Shown in pieces: positions 1 to 8,397 of a DNA stretch of 64,000 bases. Below the pieces are notes generated by a model, which ran no database searches, was not told where the DNA came from, and saw nothing but the letters and a program-made list of their open reading frames with translations. Numbering within the stretch: position 1 is the first letter of the stretch; each line of letters starts with the position of its first letter. Where the stretch lies: the NCBI GenBank assembly GCA_937995755.1, contig CALKJD010000034.1, forward strand, positions 1 to 64,000, written 5' to 3'. The position numbers and the translations under genes are program-made. Source of the DNA: an uncultured Saprospiraceae bacterium. GTDB lineage: Bacteria; Bacteroidota; Bacteroidia; Chitinophagales; Saprospiraceae.

Positions 1-25
1 AAGTAGGCTTTAATAATATTGAAAA

Positions 26-1528
26 ATGAATTATAAACTACTTCGATTCTATCTTTTGTTGGCTATATGGTTTTCATTTGAAGTTGTAAATGCTCAAAAT
101 GAATTCAATAAAATATTTCTATATGATCAAGAAATTATTCGTAATGAAATATTGCATGAATCTGACGACGCATACTATGCTATAGGCTATGCTGACGACA
201 ACTCTAATATAACTGTAGGAATACATGTGTCGAAACATGACAAAATTAGTGGAGCTGTCTTAAACACAACGTATTTTGCGATAGATAGCACATGGAGTTT
301 TTTAGAGCATTCGAACGATGTATATCAAGAGGGGAACTCTTTGTTTTTTGGATTTAAAGGGGATCAACTATATACTCTAGAATATAATTTGTTGACCGCA
401 GAAATAAATATAGTGGATGAGATTCCATTTCCAAGTGATTGGACAGGAGTTTACTTACATGATTTGTTAACTTTTAATGATACTTCCTTGTATGTTACTA
501 CATGTTATTTGGAAGGTGACAGCACTCATCTAGGTTTTTATCTTACCTATCCTGATGGGACACACGAATTTAAGCATTTACCTAGAACAGATAGCCTAAA
601 ATCTCTTGGTTTGATGATGAAAAGAGAAAATGGTAACTATATGCTGTTTAGCCATTTGAAAGGAGAGAATTTATTTTGGGATAGGTCACTTGCTTTTTTT
701 GAACTGGATAAGGATTTTAATGTATTAAATAATTACTATACGGTCAGTACGGATGGCTATATCACCCCTAAAAGCATCTTACCCATCAATAATGAAGAAG
801 TACTTGTGTTAGCTGCCTTCTACGATTGGGATAACATTAGAGGTATGCATGCCTATAGTCATCAGATACTGAGATATCATATAGATAACAGAGAGATTAT
901 TTGGTCATCCAATTACGGTTTTCCGGCTTCCAATGGATTATTAGGCGGAAAAATAGTAGCCTCACACGAAGAAGATCATTACTTATATTGTACTTCAGCG
1001 GTAAGAGCGGATGCTACAGTAGATTCGTTTAGTACAGTAGGTCGAGTAGTAAAGATAGATGATAATGGTGAGCAAATATGGCAAAAAGACTATGCATATT
1101 ACACCAATCATAGAGATGACCATAGTCTATACGATATCATAGCTACTTCAGATGGTAACTACTTAGTAGGCGGAAAAGCACAAGCGGATCACACCTACGG
1201 CTGGCTTCTAAAGATCAATGAATCAGGAGAGATAGTAAGTGACAGCTTAGTCAATGTAACATGGACAGATAATGATTGGACTAAAAACATACAGATCTAT
1301 CCTAACCCTACGGTAGACCATATCTATATCAATCAAAATGCCGTGGATGATATCACTTATCACTTGTACGATGTACAGGGTAATGCAATCGATCATCTAA
1401 ATATCAATGCCAAAGATCAAGGAGTGATATGGGATGTATCAGATTTGATTAGTGGCAGCTATTTTATACGGATGGTGAAGGAGGGGAAGGTGATTGGGTC
1501 TACAGTATTGATAAAGCAGGGTGGTTAG
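26..1528 (+). CDS. Secreted protein with T9SS C-terminal sorting domain
   Basis: A 500-residue exported protein of unknown function. Residues 1-23 form a signal peptide ending VVNA before Gln. The body lacks recognisable catalytic motifs but has repeated beta-strand blocks such as GYADDNSN and GGKAQADHTYGW, suggesting a beta-propeller-like fold. The last 80 or so residues, starting near IQIYPNPTVDHIYI and ending in a GSYFIRMVKEGKVI-type strand, match the Por secretion (type A) sorting domain, so the protein should cross the outer membrane through the type IX system and be surface-anchored or released. It stands alone. The fold suggestion is inference; the sorting tail is clear. Confidence 0.88.
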   Translation: MNYKLLRFYLLLAIWFSFEVVNAQNEFNKIFLYDQEIIRNEILHESDDAYYAIGYADDNSNITVGIHVSKHDKISGAVLNTTYFAIDSTWSFLEHSNDVYQEGNSLFFGFKGDQLYTLEYNLLTAEINIVDEIPFPSDWTGVYLHDLLTFNDTSLYVTTCYLEGDSTHLGFYLTYPDGTHEFKHLPRTDSLKSLGLMMKRENGNYMLFSHLKGENLFWDRSLAFFELDKDFNVLNNYYTVSTDGYITPKSILPINNEEVLVLAAFYDWDNIRGMHAYSHQILRYHIDNREIIWSSNYGFPASNGLLGGKIVASHEEDHYLYCTSAVRADATVDSFSTVGRVVKIDDNGEQIWQKDYAYYTNHRDDHSLYDIIATSDGNYLVGGKAQADHTYGWLLKINESGEIVSDSLVNVTWTDNDWTKNIQIYPNPTVDHIYINQNAVDDITYHLYDVQGNAIDHLNINAKDQGVIWDVSDLISGSYFIRMVKEGKVIGSTVLIKQGG

Positions 1529-1531
1529 GAA

Positions 1532-1576
1532 TGGATCATTGTAAAATCACAATGAATCCAATTCAAAAAATGAATT
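1532..1576. terminator. Hairpin pair after the first gene
   Basis: GGATCATTGT pairs with ACAATGAATCC (one bulge), followed by a small AATTC/GAATT hairpin. There is no long T tract, so it is a weak candidate for transcript end or 3' protection between convergent genes. Confidence 0.3.
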
Positions 1577-1635
1577 TACTGCTTAATAACTGTTGTCGAT
1601 CAAATTGACAGCTCAAGCGCTATTAGCCTCAACAA

Positions 1636-2691
1636 CTATTTCTTCAGATCCTCATCCTTCCTCTTCGCCTTATACCTTCCCTTTCCAGATAGCGTTCCAT
1701 TAAAAGTCATAGTCGGCTTCAGTTTATCTTGCTCCTCTTGTGGTAATCGCTTAAAGTCTCTACACTTTTCAGAGCAGCAGCCTTCGTATTTATCTCCACA
1801 CTCTCCGCATTGAATAAATAGGATATGGCAGGCTTCGTTGGCACAGTTAGTATGATCGTCGTTTTCGGTTCCACATTGGTGGCATTTGGAGATGATATCT
1901 TCTGAGATTCGCTCTCCCATACGTTCGTCAAATACGAAATTCTTCCCTTTAAACTTGTTAGTCAGTCCTTGTGCTTCGGCTTGTCTAGCGTACTCTATGA
2001 TACCGCCATCTAGCTGATATACTTTTTCGAATCCTCGGTGCTTGTAGTAGGCACTTGCTTTTTCGCAGCGGATACCACCGGTGCAATACATCACTATATT
2101 TTTGTCTTTATGCTCTTGTAGCATATCATCGATGATCGGTAAGGACTCTTTGAATGTCTCTACATCTGGAGTGATGGCTCCATCAAAATGACCCACTTCG
2201 GATTCATAGTGATTACGCATATCGATGATCACAGTATCATCTCTATCTGTGATCTCATTAAATGACTTGGCGTCTAAGTGTATCCCTCTATTAGTTACAT
2301 CAAAACTGGCATCATCAAGTCCATCTGCGACGATCTTTTTACGCGTTTTGATTTTGAGTTTGAGAAATGATTCATTCTCGTTTTCGATAGCAATATTGAG
2401 TCTGATTCCTGATAGTACATCATGATCATTGATAAATTTCTTAAAGGCTTCAAACTTCTTACTAGGTACAGAAATCTGAGCATTTACTCCTTCTCCAGAA
2501 ACGTAAATTCGACCTAGAACGCCCAAGTTGTCAAAGTCTGCGTATAATTGGTCACGAAATTGCTCTGGATCTGTAAGTAGCGCATATTTGTAAAAAGATA
2601 GGACAGTTCTATCGCCATCTTCTGCTGCAAGCTGAGCCTGCAGGTCTTCTTTGCTGTATATATTGTACAGTCTTTTTGTATTTTTCTTCAT
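1636..2691 (-). CDS. trhO: tRNA uridine(34) hydroxylase TrhO (rhodanese-like)
   Basis: 351 residues from the ATG at 2691, which gives the usual N-terminus MKKNTKRLYN; the longer open frame upstream is not typical of the family. TrhO (YceA) makes 5-hydroxyuridine at position 34 of tRNA in an oxygen-dependent way. An N-terminal acylphosphatase-like part is followed by a rhodanese domain whose active loop YCTGGIRCEK places the catalytic Cys at residue 203. The C-terminus holds a Cys-rich segment (CHQCGTE, CANEAC, CGECG, CCSEKC) that probably binds metal, as in relatives. It is a monocistronic gene converging on the first gene. Assignment by the whole-length family pattern is secure. Confidence 0.93.
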   Translation of the reverse strand: MKKNTKRLYNIYSKEDLQAQLAAEDGDRTVLSFYKYALLTDPEQFRDQLYADFDNLGVLGRIYVSGEGVNAQISVPSKKFEAFKKFINDHDVLSGIRLNIAIENENESFLKLKIKTRKKIVADGLDDASFDVTNRGIHLDAKSFNEITDRDDTVIIDMRNHYESEVGHFDGAITPDVETFKESLPIIDDMLQEHKDKNIVMYCTGGIRCEKASAYYKHRGFEKVYQLDGGIIEYARQAEAQGLTNKFKGKNFVFDERMGERISEDIISKCHQCGTENDDHTNCANEACHILFIQCGECGDKYEGCCSEKCRDFKRLPQEEQDKLKPTMTFNGTLSGKGRYKAKRKDEDLKK

Positions 2692-2961
2692 CGCTTGTGC
2701 ATTAAACGCCTTAGAAATATAGGAAATGTATTTCCTATCTAGATTGAATGCAAAGATAATCAATATCAAGAATATTTGAAAGTAATGTGAGAAGTTGTGA
2801 CTGTGGTAATATATTGTGAATATTTGTTTTGTCCTGTGTCAATATCTTGATTTACTTTGTATGTGGAACTATATGTGTTATAATTTCATTTTTAAGTATT
2901 ATTGGAAAGTTTAATTGTCTGTCTAATAGTCTGATTAATAACATTTGAAAAATTACTTGAT

Positions 2962-3345
2962 ATGTCGCATTCAAATTCAAAAAAAACGAGGTACTCAGAT
3001 AATGAGTTGGCAGAATTTAGCACTCTTATAGATACAAAGCTTAGTCAAGCGAAAGATCAATTGGAATTTTATTTTCAGCAAATCCATGAGAGTACTAATA
3101 ACACTAATAATCGTGTGAATGGGGTGGAAGAAGGCATACAGTCAGCAGAAAATGAGCGTCTTGTAGAGCTTGCAGGAAGACAGAAAAAGCTAATTCATCA
3201 TTTGGAGAATGCTAAGCTAAGAATCCAAAATAAAGTATATGGGGTATGTAGAGAAACAGGAGAACTCATATCCAAAGAAAGATTATTGGCAGTTCCTCAT
3301 GCAACGCTTAGTATGAAAGCTAAGCAAATGCAAGTGAAAAAGTAA
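2962..3345 (+). CDS. TraR/DksA-family protein without a full zinc finger
   Basis: A 127-residue protein with an N-terminal coiled-coil region (residues 10-90) and the C-terminal block YGVCRETGELISKERL and AVPHATLS that marks Bacteroidota TraR/DksA-family proteins. DksA-type proteins bind in the secondary channel of RNA polymerase. Only one of the four zinc-ligand cysteines is left (in YGVC), which is common in this group, so zinc binding is unlikely. The ATG at 2962 sits after a long AT-rich leader. A role in transcription is inferred from the family; the target is unknown. Confidence 0.8.
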   Translation: MSHSNSKKTRYSDNELAEFSTLIDTKLSQAKDQLEFYFQQIHESTNNTNNRVNGVEEGIQSAENERLVELAGRQKKLIHHLENAKLRIQNKVYGVCRETGELISKERLLAVPHATLSMKAKQMQVKK

Positions 3346-3358
3346 GCTCGTAAGGCTA

Positions 3359-3389
3359 TTTGTATTTCGCGATTATTTTTTTACCTTTC
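3359..3389 (+). promoter_or_regulatory. Bacteroidota-type promoter (TTTG-N19-TACCTTTC)
   Basis: TTTG at 3359-3362 and TACCTTTC at 3382-3389 are separated by 19 bases, matching the Bacteroidota primary sigma pattern (TTTG, 19 bases, TAnnTTTG) with one mismatch. The predicted transcription start is about at the ATG at 3394, so the mRNA may be leaderless. Confidence 0.55.
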
Positions 3390-3393
3390 TTCT

Positions 3394-4329
3394 ATGATAA
3401 GAAGACTGAAGCCAGCATACGCTCTTTATAATTTTTTCAAGAAGTCAGAACTTGAACATAATGTTAGTTTATATGAAAAGTATAAACTGAACAAGAAGTA
3501 TTATTCCTCAATATCTAGTGCTGATTTTGAACATTTAGATAAGGGACAAAGTCATCTTAAAGATCTCACTACAGAGGAGCTAAAATCTAGTCCTTACTTT
3601 TCCAAATTGAGCAATGAGTATCAAGATGCGATGCTCGATTGGTCAGATAATGGGTATGTGGTCTTACGTGATTTTCTCAATGCGGAACAAGTACAGCAAG
3701 TAAATGATGAAGTGGAACGATTGCTTGTCAATAAAGAAATAGAAGCAAAGTACGGAGGTACTAAAATCATGTTTTCATTTAGAATATCAGATATCATTAA
3801 AAACATAGGAGAAGATGAGCAACTTAAAAACATACTTCACCTTCTGTTGAATAGAAAAGTAGATCTATTTCAAAGTATAAACTTTATTCCACCTAGTCGA
3901 CAACGTACACATAGTGATTCTATACACATGTCTACCTACCCGTATGGTGGTATGGTGGCTGTTTGGATTGCCCTCGAGGATGTAACTGTAGATCAAGGTC
4001 CGTTGCATTATTATCCAGGATCACATAAGTTGCCTTATGTAATGAATAAAGATTATAACAATCACGGTAATGCATTGACCTTAGGAAAGAAAACGTATAA
4101 AGATTATGAAGATCATATTGCTAAATTGATAGAAGAGAAGCAATTGGAGAAGAAGGTTTTTTTGGCTAAAAAGGGCGATCTACTAATATGGCATGCTAAT
4201 CTACTTCATGGAGGTGAGCCAGCAGAACCTAATGTAACTCGTAAGAGTCTCGTATTTCATTATTACGCTAAGGATGTCATCTGCTACCATGAAGTGACTC
4301 AGCGACCGACTTTAAAGCCTAAAAATTAG
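3394..4329 (+). CDS. Phytanoyl-CoA dioxygenase (PhyH) family protein
   Basis: A 311-residue putative Fe(II)/2-oxoglutarate-dependent oxygenase. The iron triad is visible: His173 and Asp175 in THSDS, and His272 in the LLHGG segment near a WHANLLHGGEP block. No signal peptide, so cytoplasmic. PhyH-type enzymes hydroxylate very different small molecules and lipids, so the substrate cannot be named. The gene stands alone and starts only five bases after a promoter-like box, with no upstream in-frame ATG and no obvious ribosome site. Confidence 0.85.
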   Translation: MIRRLKPAYALYNFFKKSELEHNVSLYEKYKLNKKYYSSISSADFEHLDKGQSHLKDLTTEELKSSPYFSKLSNEYQDAMLDWSDNGYVVLRDFLNAEQVQQVNDEVERLLVNKEIEAKYGGTKIMFSFRISDIIKNIGEDEQLKNILHLLLNRKVDLFQSINFIPPSRQRTHSDSIHMSTYPYGGMVAVWIALEDVTVDQGPLHYYPGSHKLPYVMNKDYNNHGNALTLGKKTYKDYEDHIAKLIEEKQLEKKVFLAKKGDLLIWHANLLHGGEPAEPNVTRKSLVFHYYAKDVICYHEVTQRPTLKPKN

Positions 4330-4633
4330 GCTGCTAAGTAGCTGTTGCATGAGATGAAAAAGAGGTGCTAGTTATTAAATGAGTTAGAAGGAATCAGAAT
4401 ACTAGATAGAAAGTTTCTTGGCAAAGTCAACGTGTTTGTCTTTGAGAGAAAGTCTATACTAGATAGATTGTAGCTGGCAAAGTCAAGGTGATTTTGTAAA
4501 ACAAGAAGCCCATGTGTTTGCTATGCAAGCCACATTACACTTCTTCTACGCATGTTTTTTTCTGAAAAGCCATTGCTTGACTGTCTGACTTCGCTGTCCG
4601 CGCGTTTTTTTGCTTACGCAAAAAAGCCGCGCT
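4330..4633. other. Repeat-bearing intergenic region
   Basis: No gene seen. It holds an imperfect direct repeat (4399-4497) and a hairpin element at its right end that begins with the stop codon of the next gene. The stretch around 4513-4600 weakly resembles the repeats found behind mscL. Confidence 0.6.
4399..4497. repeat. Imperfect direct repeat, two copies of about 41 bp
   Basis: Copy 1 begins at 4399 and copy 2 at 4456 (period 57). Both start ATACTAGATAGA/T and share GGCAAAGTCAA followed by C/GGTG and a TTTGT end. Function unknown. Confidence 0.6.
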
Positions 4634-4636
4634 CTA
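4591..4636 (-). repeat. TAGAGCGC hairpin repeat element overlapping a stop codon
   Basis: Read on the minus strand the element begins TAGAGCGCGGC, then a T run, a short loop, an A run and GCGCGGACA. The first TAG (4634-4636) is the stop codon of the pseudouridine-synthase-like gene. The same layout occurs at 47065 on the other strand. The long inverted repeat could act as a terminator or be a dispersed REP-like element. Confidence 0.65.
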
Positions 4637-5326
4637 TATAAAGTGTTTCATCATTCGTTCTTCCATCTCGGCTAGATGGCGACTCCATCCACGTTTGAGA
4701 TCTTTCTTGGTAAGGCCGGCATAGTAGCTGCGATCTATTCGTTTGATATCATATCCCATACGACTAATGACACCAGTAAGGATATCCTCGGTACCGATTG
4801 TCATTTCTATACCGATATGGTTGAGTTCATATCCATCTACGTGACTAGCGGATTCTATTTTTAGAGTTTTACGCTCTTTGAGCAATTTTTTGATGTCTTT
4901 TTGTTCTATCTCTTTGTCCAATTTGATCAAATAGACACGCCTGATTTTTCGATCTTTCTGACTTAGTTTTTCGACTAGCACCTTGTCTGTGGTAAGTAAT
5001 AACAGACCTATACTTCGTGGTCCCATTTCGTCTACAGCTATTAGTCCTTCAGGATCTTCTTTTTTGATCAGACCCATAATATACTTTGAGTCCTTATCCT
5101 CTATATCTGTGCTGAAGTGCTTAGGTTTATTGATGAGGATGTATCGGTGTTCTATTTTTTCTTGAAGTGGCTTATCAAGGTGTGTGATTTCATCTCCCTC
5201 CATCACTCTATAAGACTCTTCCTTTACGATTTCGCCATTTACTTTGATTTCTCCACGTGCGAGTAATCTACTAGCTTCTCTTCTAGTGCAATGGCCAGTA
5301 TGTGCTATATATTTATTAAGTCGCAT
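4634..5326 (-). CDS. RsuA/RluF-like pseudouridine synthase homologue, catalytic Asp missing
   Basis: A 230-residue protein with an N-terminal S4 RNA-binding domain (residues 1-48, MRLNKYIAHTG and TRREASRLL) and a pseudouridine-synthase-like domain. In active family members a GRLD motif carries the nucleophilic Asp just before the GLLLLT strand. Here the aligned segment reads VDEMGPRSIGLLLLT, putting Gly102 where Asp is expected; the usual KPxG turn is KPKH. It may therefore bind rRNA or tRNA without isomerising uridine. Its stop codon lies inside a hairpin repeat. Fold is secure, loss of activity is inferred. Confidence 0.8.
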   Translation of the reverse strand: MRLNKYIAHTGHCTRREASRLLARGEIKVNGEIVKEESYRVMEGDEITHLDKPLQEKIEHRYILINKPKHFSTDIEDKDSKYIMGLIKKEDPEGLIAVDEMGPRSIGLLLLTTDKVLVEKLSQKDRKIRRVYLIKLDKEIEQKDIKKLLKERKTLKIESASHVDGYELNHIGIEMTIGTEDILTGVISRMGYDIKRIDRSYYAGLTKKDLKRGWSRHLAEMEERMMKHFI

Positions 5327-5379
5327 AGTAGTGTAGGGTCCTGATGTACAAATATGAAAATATTGGAGTCAAAGATAGC

Positions 5380-6927
5380 CTAGAATGGCACATCTAGTAC
5401 ACCTGTACCACCACCTTCTCCGCTGTCATCATTAAGTCTGCTTGGTCGTGTAATAGTAGTACTGGCAAAATCTCCTGCTGGAGCAGTACCAGAGCCATAA
5501 ATGTCATTAAAATCATTGTCATCAGGTTCTGAGAACTTAACGAATTGCCCTTGGAACTTGAGTAATACAGTATCCAAACTACCATTTCTGTGCTTAGCGA
5601 TAATGATCTCTGTTTGGTCTTTAGGTACACCTATATCTTCATCTTCGATACCATAGTATCCAGGACGATATATAAATGTAACGATATCTGCATCCTGCTC
5701 GATGGCTCCAGATTCTCTAAGATCCGATAGCATTGGTCTCTTCTCACCACCTCTACTTTCCACGGCTCTACTTAACTGTGATAGAGCCAGTACTGGAACA
5801 CTTAGTTCCTTGGCTAGACCCTTGAGTGCTCTCGAGATAGTTGAAATTTCTTGTTCACGATTACCCTTACCAGAAGTTGGTCCAGCGGACATCAATTGGA
5901 GGTAATCGATGATAATCATAGAGATATCATGATTTTGTTTGAGTCGACGACATTTGGCTCTCAGTTCGAATATGTTAATCGCCGGAGTATCATCTATGTA
6001 TATAGGTGCGGTAGATAGTTTTTCGACTGCAGCGTGTAGTTTGGTCCATTCGTATTCTTCCATCTGACCATTACGAAGCTTATTACTTTCTATCTCTGCT
6101 TCCATAGATATAAGACGCTGTACGAGTTGTACAGATGCCATCTCCAGTGAGAATATAGCGACGGCTTTACCAGAGTCCGATGCATTTTTGGCAAGTGATA
6201 GCGTAAAGGCAGTCTTACCCATACCAGGACGTGCAGCAATAATAACAAGATCCGAAGGTTGCCATCCATTAGTAAGCTTATCTAATGCAATAAATCCAGT
6301 CGTTACACCAGTCATTTCTGATCCTTGCTGACTAGTCGCTTCGATTTGCTTTTGAGCTTTTACTGCTAGCGAACTTAAGGATTCGTAACCTGTATTAAGG
6401 TTGGAGTCAGTGATGTCGTATAGATTTCTCTCAGCTTCATCAAGTAACTCAAGTACATCTTTATTATCTTCAAATGCATCGCTAATGATCATTGTAGATA
6501 CTCTGATCAGTTCACGTTGAATATATTTCTGAGCGATGATACGAGCATGATATTCTATGTTGGCAGCTGAGGCCACCTTGTTGGTAAGCTCCATGAGGTA
6601 ATTCACACCTCCTACTTCGTCAAGATAATCTGCTTTTTTGAGTGCTTCGTGTACTGTGAGTAGATCAATAGGCTGTGACTTAGCGAACAGTCCTACCATA
6701 ACTTCAAATATCTTTTGATGACCCTGTTTGTAGAAACTATCAGGTCTAAGTATTTCAATTACAGAAGGTAATCCATCTTTATCAAGCATTATACTACCCA
6801 AAACAGCTTCTTCTAGCGGTAGCGCCTGCGGTTGCATCTTTCCGTAGGAGAGACTGTCGAGGTTTTTCTCGTAACTGACTCTGGAGAGGTTGCCGAATTT
6901 GCTTGCTGGTTTTTTGCCGTCTGCCAT
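5380..6927 (-). CDS. dnaB: Replicative DNA helicase DnaB
   Basis: 515 residues from the ATG at 6927 (N-terminus MADGKKPASK); the upstream codons would add a hydrophobic stretch that makes no sense for DnaB. The N-terminal DnaB domain (QALPLEEAVLGSIM) is followed by a RecA-like domain with Walker A GMGKTAFT, Walker B IIIDYLQLM and the ALSQLSRAVESR block. DnaB unwinds DNA at the replication fork as a hexamer. The C-terminus ends LDVPF, resembling the SSB tail. Two DnaA boxes lie 113-133 bases upstream. Identification is certain. Confidence 0.97.
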   Translation of the reverse strand: MADGKKPASKFGNLSRVSYEKNLDSLSYGKMQPQALPLEEAVLGSIMLDKDGLPSVIEILRPDSFYKQGHQKIFEVMVGLFAKSQPIDLLTVHEALKKADYLDEVGGVNYLMELTNKVASAANIEYHARIIAQKYIQRELIRVSTMIISDAFEDNKDVLELLDEAERNLYDITDSNLNTGYESLSSLAVKAQKQIEATSQQGSEMTGVTTGFIALDKLTNGWQPSDLVIIAARPGMGKTAFTLSLAKNASDSGKAVAIFSLEMASVQLVQRLISMEAEIESNKLRNGQMEEYEWTKLHAAVEKLSTAPIYIDDTPAINIFELRAKCRRLKQNHDISMIIIDYLQLMSAGPTSGKGNREQEISTISRALKGLAKELSVPVLALSQLSRAVESRGGEKRPMLSDLRESGAIEQDADIVTFIYRPGYYGIEDEDIGVPKDQTEIIIAKHRNGSLDTVLLKFQGQFVKFSEPDDNDFNDIYGSGTAPAGDFASTTITRPSRLNDDSGEGGGTGVLDVPF

Positions 6928-6979
6928 GATAAATGCTATGGTTGCTATAATGAATAAAAGAGTGTGGCTCAATATCACA

Positions 6980-6987
6980 CAAAGCTA
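6980..6987 (-). promoter_or_regulatory. Candidate -7 box for dnaB (TAGCTTTG)
   Basis: TAGCTTTG on the minus strand fits TAnnTTTG exactly, 53 bases before the dnaB ATG. A TTTG lies 23 bases upstream rather than the usual 19. Confidence 0.35.
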
Positions 6988-7039
6988 ACAGATAAAGCTG
7001 GTGATCTATTCAAAAGCGCAATTTATGATGTTAATAACA

Positions 7040-7060
7040 TGTGGATAACGATGTGTATAA
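7040..7060. promoter_or_regulatory. Two DnaA boxes (TGTGGATAA, TGTGTATAA)
   Basis: Both 9-mers (7040-7048 and 7052-7060) match the DnaA consensus TTATNCACA on the minus strand with no mismatch, same orientation, 3 bases apart. A one-mismatch copy, TGTGTATAT, is at 7298-7306. Confidence 0.55.
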
Positions 7061-7267
7061 CTAACGGCCTCTGTAGAGAATGAAATTTGCTCTAAATGCG
7101 TCTTTCGCCTGTGGTAAATCCTCAAACAGATAAGTATTATAAATAATTCACATGTTTATACTTTTTAATATAAAAACCCTTGATTACATAGATAAAGTGA
7201 ATCTGGAACAGATGTATAGTATTTTAAATTTATATGTATTTTTTTAATATGTTGATCCTAAAATAAA

Positions 7268-7298
7268 AATGCCTGATGCTAAAAAAGCATCAGGCATT
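7268..7298 (-). terminator. Intrinsic terminator after the coiled-coil protein gene
   Basis: A perfect 13-bp stem (AATGCCTGATGCT and its complement) around a short A loop; on the minus strand it is followed by TTTTTATTTT. It lies 60 bases past the stop of the gene at 7359. Confidence 0.8.
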
Positions 7299-7358
7299 GT
7301 GTATATGTTTTCGTATATAATTATACGTGATATGTTAATCTAGTATTTTGAATACAAT

Positions 7359-8012
7359 TTACATTTTGCCTACATTGTTGAGTTTCTCTACGATCATATC
7401 AAGGATTTCCTTTTGCTTGATCATTTCGGCTTGCATTTCATCTTGATCGTTAAGATTCTTCTCGATGTTTTCTTCAGCCTTTCTGATTTTGTCCTCAGCT
7501 TTCTCTATATCCTTATGGTAGCCAGTGTTTTTCTTCACAAGTTTACCCATGTTTTTATCTAGTTTCTTGAGGACTTTTTCTTGCTCTTCGATCTCTTTAT
7601 TGATCACTTCTTTACGAGCTAATAGGTAGAAGTCTTGTACAAAAGTTTGGAGACCTTTACTGTCATCAACAAATTCGCCATCTGAGACTGCCCAAAAATA
7701 AGCAGTAGCTTGGTTTTTGCCTTCTTCAAATTTGGCATACATGTCTACGTTGTTTGAAGAAGAAACTAAAGGGATGCGAGCGCCTTCACTGTAATATTCA
7801 TCCGCTTTTTTGTTGCGTTTCGTTTTTCCATAATCTTTCATGTAGTCTTCCCACAAGTCTTTGACGTCATCTTTTTCTCCGCCTTCCACTTCTATATAGA
7901 CTCCAGTTTGCTTTCCTAAGCTCATGGTCTTTTCAATTGCTTCTACATTTTGTGCTGACACTATTGTAGCGATGGCTACGAATAGAGTCATAAGTGTAAG
8001 TGTTTTTTTCAT
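7359..8012 (-). CDS. Exported coiled-coil protein, unknown function
   Basis: 217 residues. Residues 1-20 are a signal peptide (MKKTLTLMTLF, cleavage near SAQN), so it is likely periplasmic. The middle contains a GVYIEVEGGEKDDVKDLWEDYMKDYG block. Residues about 140-217 are a highly charged heptad-like coiled coil (EEQEKVLKKLDKNMGKLVKK onward). No enzyme motif seen. It is followed by a strong terminator and is monocistronic. Similar small exported coiled-coil proteins are common in Bacteroidota, but no role is claimed. Confidence 0.75.
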   Translation of the reverse strand: MKKTLTLMTLFVAIATIVSAQNVEAIEKTMSLGKQTGVYIEVEGGEKDDVKDLWEDYMKDYGKTKRNKKADEYYSEGARIPLVSSSNNVDMYAKFEEGKNQATAYFWAVSDGEFVDDSKGLQTFVQDFYLLARKEVINKEIEEQEKVLKKLDKNMGKLVKKNTGYHKDIEKAEDKIRKAEENIEKNLNDQDEMQAEMIKQKEILDMIVEKLNNVGKM

Positions 8013-8397
8013 CTGGTGTTAGTTTTTGTTTTTGAATCGCTTCATTATCTAAGGTACAATTATTTTTGTGCCCACAGAATTATAACAAGGATCTAGGTAC
8101 GAATGATTCCGATAGATTGTGTTTGGATTTCTTAAAGTAGAGTTAAATGCGATGTGAATAGTGTATACAGCGTATGATTACTAGGGTAAATTGTGGTTTC
8201 GACTTACATCGAGAAAAGCTTAAAACTATATTTATAGGTATTGTTAACCATTTATATAGTGGCTTGAAGCCCTTTCGCTGTCGTAAAAGTTTTGGTAAAT
8301 GAGCTATTTCGAGAATAGAACGCAAAGTAGCCAAACCAATAACTTTATTATCACATTCATTTTATATATTTGCGATTGTTTTAATATGTATTGAGTT
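8013..8397. other. Divergent intergenic region
   Basis: No gene supported; the short frames here have no coding character. It should carry the promoters of the two flanking divergent genes, one of them at 8365. Confidence 0.5.
8365..8372 (+). promoter_or_regulatory. Candidate -7 box (TATATTTG)
   Basis: TATATTTG fits TAnnTTTG, 25 bases before the ATG at 8398; a CTTT at 8343-8346 could be a poor -33 element. Confidence 0.4.

Larger units (their letters stand above)
6928..7358. other. AT-rich region upstream of dnaB with DnaA boxes
   Basis: No gene seen. It contains a dnaB promoter-like box, two perfect DnaA boxes (7040-7060), a very AT-rich stretch at about 7130-7265 and a terminator at 7268-7298. 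It could be the dnaB control region; an origin role is possible but unproven. Confidence 0.5.
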
